NCBI GenBank assembly: GCA_038240835.1
Contig: JBBRGJ010000121.1
Location: forward strand, 1-9,968
Direction: 5' to 3'
Length of the DNA: 9,968 nt
DNA from: JBAXTE01 sp038240835
GTDB taxonomy: Bacteria > Bacteroidota > Bacteroidia > Bacteroidales > WCHB1-69
In this document: positions 6,816-9,968 of the stretch, piece after piece
How the letters are laid out: every line of letters starts with the position of its first letter
Position numbering within the stretch: position 1 is the stretch's first letter
The notes under the pieces: model-generated
What the model saw: the letters and a program-made list of their open reading frames with translations, nothing else
What the model was told of the DNA's origin: nothing
Database searches by the model: none
Program-made: the position numbers and the translations under genes

Positions 6816-6843
6816 ATTCTCTTTTATCAAATGGTCATTTTTT

Positions 6844-6999
6844 TTAAAATCTCTTTTTGAATTTTAACTCTACAGGTTTAGCTTCAAAAAAATCCTCATT
6901 TAAAAAGACTTCAAGTTTATGGTCGTCAAAAATTAGCCATGGAGATTTTGTAGAAAGAAATTATTGTTTATCTGATTTAATACATTTTCCCGTTTTCAT
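6844..6999 (-). pseudogene. Short ORF of unknown function with one in-frame TAA
   Basis: Seven bases after the TIKI-like stop codon an ATG opens a frame MKTGKCIKSDKQ, followed by TAA (6961-6963). The same frame then continues FLSTKSPWLIFDDHKLEV and on to KFKKRF before a final TAA at 6844-6846. The second part has the look of real protein, with mixed hydrophobic and charged residues and a WLIFDDHKLEVFL strand pattern. A terminator follows 28 bases later. A single CAA-to-TAA change would explain the break and would restore a 51-residue protein. Alternatively, the upstream 12 codons are chance and only a gene tail survives. No family is recognised. Confidence 0.4.
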
Positions 7000-7006
7000 A
7001 AAATAA

Positions 7007-8107
7007 TCATCTTGCAAAATCATAAAAATGAGCAGTATCGACTAGAATCAATAAGTCATATGCTTTATGAGCATACTTAAATTTTGATGAATCTGGCACT
7101 ACGTATTTATTGTTCTTTTCAAAAAGCGAGTATAGTAGTTTTTTTTCTTGGCTTGACATAAAATGGATTCTGTTTTTCGTATTATACAAACCTCTTGAGG
7201 TTAAAAGATTGAAATTTATAATACAGAGACTTGAAACTTTATTTTTATATGGAGAAGACTTGTACGTATTTAACATAAATCCTATCGATTTTCTGTTTCC
7301 AGAAATTTTTTTATCTTTTGAATAAAATTTATTTACATGTGCAATACCGTTGATGGAAATGTGAAATGAATTTGTATCATAATCATTCACAATATTCAGA
7401 TACAGTAAATTTTCTCGAATTTCTGAATCTGTTGGCATGGGCTTGAAATTCTCAAACATTGAAATTAAAAAGCGAAAATCATCATCCAAAAATTTAATTT
7501 TAGATTCATCATAAGAAAAGAACAAACAATGATAAAAAAAACGTCTTACTACATCATGATCCTGAATGGTGATTGTTTTTTTTATCAAATAGGAATCAAT
7601 ATACTTTATAAGAAGTTTAATTTTGTGACTATCTCTATACTTAATTAATACTTCTTTGATTGAATACAGCATGGTCTTCATGACTAATTCACGATCAACA
7701 CACTTTATTTTAATATTTTTCGAAGACTTATTTAGAGCATAAATTGCCAATATTCTATTGTATAGAGAATATTGTCTCGAATCAGAGGTGCTATCATCCT
7801 TGGAGTGAGTGTATGAAAAATATTGTTTTAATGACAAGCTATCATCATATTGAAATAATTTTTCAATAAACACCTGCAAACTTCGAGGTCTTTCCAAAAA
7901 AACGGTTATTTGCTTTTTTGTTTGCATTGAATACCATTTTATGATTTCAAATTCAATCGTATCTTTTTCGAAATTTAAATGATTTTCCCCTATTAACAGA
8001 ATGTTGCAATTCATGTCATTAGGTAAAACATTAAAATCAATACTCTGACACAAAGCAATATTGTTCAATAAAAAGCTAAAAAAAATGAATTTGCAAACTT
8101 TATTCAT
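7007..8107 (-). CDS. Exported protein with TIKI/ChaN/EreA-like motifs
   Basis: A 366-residue protein. The start is placed at the ATG at 8107 because it opens directly into a signal sequence (KFIFFSFLLNNIALC, then Q); the longer frame to 8218 runs into the neighbouring gene and the hairpin. The N-terminal strand ILLIGENH (36-43) followed by TVFLERP with Glu72, and a C-terminal G254-I-A-H257, form the G-E-x-H ... E ... G-x-x-H pattern of the TIKI superfamily (ChaN, TraB, erythromycin-esterase-like). These families include metal-dependent hydrolases and haem-uptake proteins. Substrate here is unknown. Cleavage would leave it in the periplasm or secreted; no good lipobox is present. The upstream gene of the same unit is truncated by an IS. 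Confidence 0.55.
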   Translation of the reverse strand: MNKVCKFIFFSFLLNNIALCQSIDFNVLPNDMNCNILLIGENHLNFEKDTIEFEIIKWYSMQTKKQITVFLERPRSLQVFIEKLFQYDDSLSLKQYFSYTHSKDDSTSDSRQYSLYNRILAIYALNKSSKNIKIKCVDRELVMKTMLYSIKEVLIKYRDSHKIKLLIKYIDSYLIKKTITIQDHDVVRRFFYHCLFFSYDESKIKFLDDDFRFLISMFENFKPMPTDSEIRENLLYLNIVNDYDTNSFHISINGIAHVNKFYSKDKKISGNRKSIGFMLNTYKSSPYKNKVSSLCIINFNLLTSRGLYNTKNRIHFMSSQEKKLLYSLFEKNNKYVVPDSSKFKYAHKAYDLLILVDTAHFYDFAR

Positions 8108-8129
8108 AAAATGATTTTCAATTCTTATA

Positions 8130-8177
8130 TTTTGGATGTTATATAAAAGCTGAAAAACTTTCCTATAACATCCAAAA
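8130..8177. repeat. 14-bp perfect inverted repeat between two minus-strand genes
   Basis: TTTTGGATGTTATA at 8130-8143 is the exact reverse complement of 8164-8177, with a 20-base loop. Within the loop AAAG and CTTT can add four more pairs. It starts 3 bases after the stop codon of the upstream gene (8181) and ends 22 bases before the TIKI-like start. No T run follows on the minus strand, so it is not a classical terminator. It may stabilise RNA ends, attenuate transcription, or be a remnant of a small mobile repeat. Confidence 0.75.
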
Positions 8178-8180
8178 CCA

Positions 8181-8880
8181 TTAATTACAAGGAGATAAAG
8201 GCCATAAAACAGATCCAATAACTAATGAAAAAGTTGCAGCATAATTATTTACAGCAGGCTCATCTTCCATCACACCATCATCAAATTCAGCATGGGTAGC
8301 AATGTAATAACCAAGTGCATCTAATATATCACACTGTCTCATACTTAAACCTTGAGGATTAGTTTTATCATCCCAAAACGATGTACTATGTCTGTATAAT
8401 GCAAATGTAGTTAGTATTCTTTTTTTGGAATCATCTTTCAATTCAATATTATTTAATATAAAAATCTCAGCCTCTTTACTAATCGATATTCTTAGGTTAA
8501 CATCCTTAATCCCAGATAAAATTTCAAAATATGAATTTACAAGCCCTTTTTCAATTTCTGGTATATGCTCACCAACTGTATTGATAAATAATGGATTATA
8601 TTTCATATCTTCCGTATATGTTTTACTTTTAAGCGACTTTATCATTTCAGGATAAAAATTTGGCTCTTTTGTAAATTCAACTTTTGCTTTTAAACCTTCG
8701 ATTAAAGTAGCAATATCACCAGCAAGATAACCTTCTTCAAAAAACTGCTTTACTGTGACATTATGCTTAATCCCAATACTATCAAAGGGATTCATTTCAA
8801 AATTTACACCAATACTCTTCGCATTTGGAATATAATTAGCATTATTATTTACTACATTTCTAAAATCACTTAAATTCAAG
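8181..8880 (-). pseudogene. Unknown protein gene, 5'-truncated by the IS30 element
   Basis: About 232 codons remain. The frame has no ATG at its left limit: the codon at 8877-8879 is TTG, and upstream it continues only five codons, into IS30-end sequence, before a stop. A signal sequence expected at the N-terminus is absent, so the true 5' end was probably removed or displaced by the insertion. Visible features are NPFDSIGIKHN, a pattern seen near the N-terminus of some Bacteroidota exported proteins, a central ISKEAEIFILNN segment, ILTTFALYRHSTSFW (a helix ending in W), and a C-terminal hydrophobic stretch ending WPLSPCN. No function is recognised. It precedes the TIKI-like gene on the same strand with a hairpin between. 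Translation from TTG or an internal ATG (MNPFD) remains possible. Confidence 0.5.
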
Positions 8881-8999
8881 TAATAAATGCAACTTTACAG
8901 GGTAAAATAATAAATATTTTTTCAGAAGAAAGAGAGAAAAAGATTCTCCCTTTCCGTCTGAATGGAATAAATGCTTATTATTGCTCCCTCCTAAAGTTA

Positions 9000-9029
9000 C
9001 AAATATGAAACATTTAACCGAAGAACAAA
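9000..9029 (-). promoter_or_regulatory. Candidate outward-reading promoter at the IS30 transposase start
   Basis: On the minus strand TTTG (9029-9026) and CATATTTG (9007-9000) are separated by 18 bases. This fits the Bacteroidota pattern TTTG-N(17-23)-TAnnTTTG with one mismatch in the -7 element. It would read out of the IS into the truncated gene and the TIKI-like gene. It overlaps the transposase start codon, so it could also give antisense RNA over it. Pattern match only. Confidence 0.3.
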
Positions 9030-9968
9030 GATACGAAATTTCTGTAATGACCAAACTAGGCTATTCTAAAACTTCTATTGCAAAAGCGATAGGCAAACAC
9101 AAAAGCACTGTTGGTCGAGAAATCAAAAGAAATTGCGATAAACGAAATAACGCATACAGGGCTGATTTAGCTCAACAAAAATGCAATCAACGGCATAAAG
9201 AAAAGCCTAAGAAGATTTACTTTACGGAAACGATTAGAACTCATGTAGACGATTGGATTGAAGAAGAATATAGTCCTGAACAAATAGTTGGAAGATCAAT
9301 AATTGAAAACATTGATTGTGTCAGTATTGAACGAATATATCAATATGTCTGGGAAGATAAAAAGAGAGGAGGTCTTTTATATAAAAAGCTACGACACAAG
9401 GGACGAAAGTATAGAAAAAGAGGTGCTTCCAGGGATAAAAGAGGAATTATCAAAAACAGGATAGACATTTCGTTAAGACCTCAAATAGTAGAAGAAAAAA
9501 CCCGTTTAGGAGACTTTGAAATTGACACCGTTATCGGCAAAAATCACAAAGGGGCCTTACTCACAATTAATGATCGAGTAAGTGGGTATGTATTGATTGA
9601 AAGACTAAATGGAAAAGACGCCAAAGAACTAGCTATAAGAGCTATCGAAACACTAACGCCTTTCAGAAATTGGATTAAAACAATTACAGCCGATAATGGG
9701 AAAGAATTTGCCCATCATGAGGTGATTTCAACAGATTTAAACATCGAGTTCTACTTTGCAAGACCATACCACTCATGGGAACGTGGTGCTAACGAAAACA
9801 CAAATGGTCTCATTCGTCAATATTTTCCAAAAGGAAGTTCATTTGAAAACATTACAGATCAACAAGTTAAATATGCACAACACAAGCTAAACAACAGACC
9901 AAGAAAAAAATTAAATTATTTAACGCCAAATGAATATTTATCATTAAATTTGCAAAAACAACAAGTTG
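9005..9968 (+). CDS. IS30-family transposase, nearly complete
   Basis: 321 codons run open to the window edge from the ATG at 9005. The N-terminus (MKHLTEEQRYEISVMTKLGY, then SKTSIAKAIGKHKSTVGREIKRN) is the helix-turn-helix of IS30 transposases. SPEQIVGRS and RIYQYVW follow. The DDE core is intact in the visible part: GDFEIDTVIG gives the first Asp, TADNGKEF the second, and ERGANENTNGLIRQYFPKG the Glu. It ends at NYLTPNEYLSLNLQKQQV, so only a few residues are likely missing. No frameshift is seen, so the element may be active. The enzyme excises and inserts its own element at 10- to 20-bp palindromic or IS-like targets in known relatives. Confidence 0.93.
   Translation, partial: MKHLTEEQRYEISVMTKLGYSKTSIAKAIGKHKSTVGREIKRNCDKRNNAYRADLAQQKCNQRHKEKPKKIYFTETIRTHVDDWIEEEYSPEQIVGRSIIENIDCVSIERIYQYVWEDKKRGGLLYKKLRHKGRKYRKRGASRDKRGIIKNRIDISLRPQIVEEKTRLGDFEIDTVIGKNHKGALLTINDRVSGYVLIERLNGKDAKELAIRAIETLTPFRNWIKTITADNGKEFAHHEVISTDLNIEFYFARPYHSWERGANENTNGLIRQYFPKGSSFENITDQQVKYAQHKLNNRPRKKLNYLTPNEYLSLNLQKQQV

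Larger units (their letters stand above)
6489..6843. other. Gene-free stretch upstream of the oxidoreductase operon
   Basis: AT-rich DNA with no convincing gene. It contains the operon's candidate promoter and inverted repeat (about 6579-6607) and a hairpin terminator (6790-6815) that ends the minus-strand unit to the right. ACCCCCT at 6656-6662 and AGGGGGT at 6762-6768 are complementary but about 100 bases apart, and no role is evident. Confidence 0.5.
8880..9968 (+). mobile_element. IS30-family insertion sequence, right end beyond the window
   Basis: The left end lies close to 8880, where the truncated minus-strand gene stops making sense. Sequence from there (TAATAAATGCAACTTTAC) is the likely inverted-repeat end. 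As recalled, IS30-like transposases of this group often end in VAFIT, whose codons (gttgcatttattac) are complementary to GTAATAAATGCAAC, and the visible transposase reaches QQV just at the window end. This is a prediction for the right end, which is not visible. About 125 bases separate the left end from the transposase start. The target duplication cannot be checked. Confidence 0.8.

Noticed and set aside
8866..9054. Minus-strand ORF over the IS30 left end
   Set aside because: It overlaps the inverted-repeat end and the transposase start and shows no protein-like conservation.

Overview
The window suggests a low-GC member of the Bacteroidota. The evidence is a DUF4221-type propeller protein, a cysteine-paired lipoprotein, weak or absent Shine-Dalgarno sites, and promoter candidates of the TTG-N(17-23)-TAnnTTTG type. 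The genus cannot be named from the sequence. Both ends lie inside insertion sequences, so the window is a small conserved core (cell-wall and energy genes) flanked by disturbed accessory DNA.

Layout, left to right. Positions 1 to about 108 hold the N-terminal part of an IS1595-like (ISXO2) transposase on the minus strand. It abuts the 3' remnant of a DUF4221/TolB-like propeller gene (about 110-385). Next come a thioredoxin-like lipoprotein (395-826) and an intact DUF4221 gene (823-1980), coupled by an ATGA overlap. The remnant and the intact gene appear to be two copies of one family, as if a cassette had been duplicated. A gene-free stretch (1981-2310) with a candidate promoter leads to an EnvC-like murein hydrolase activator (2311-3612) whose LytM domain has lost catalytic residues.

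Between this gene and the next operon lies an array of 20 perfectly phased 7-bp units (3614-3753). Its polarity inverts near the middle, and it runs into a 53-bp perfect palindrome that acts as a shared bidirectional terminator (3747-3799). On the minus strand, 6488-3799 is a four-gene operon for a 2-oxoacid:ferredoxin oxidoreductase: ferredoxin subunit, alpha (VorB/KorA), beta (TPP-binding) and gamma. It has a candidate promoter and an 8+8 inverted repeat at the probable transcription start. This enzyme oxidatively decarboxylates a 2-oxoacid to an acyl-CoA and reduces ferredoxin.

Further right, still on the minus strand, is an accessory unit. A gene of unknown function (8181 to about 8880) has lost its 5' end to an IS30-family element. 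It is followed by a 14-bp perfect inverted repeat, a secreted protein with TIKI/ChaN/EreA-like motifs (7007-8107), a short broken ORF with one in-frame stop (6844-6999), and a terminator (6790-6815). The IS30 element (about 8880 to the window end) carries a nearly complete transposase reading rightward.
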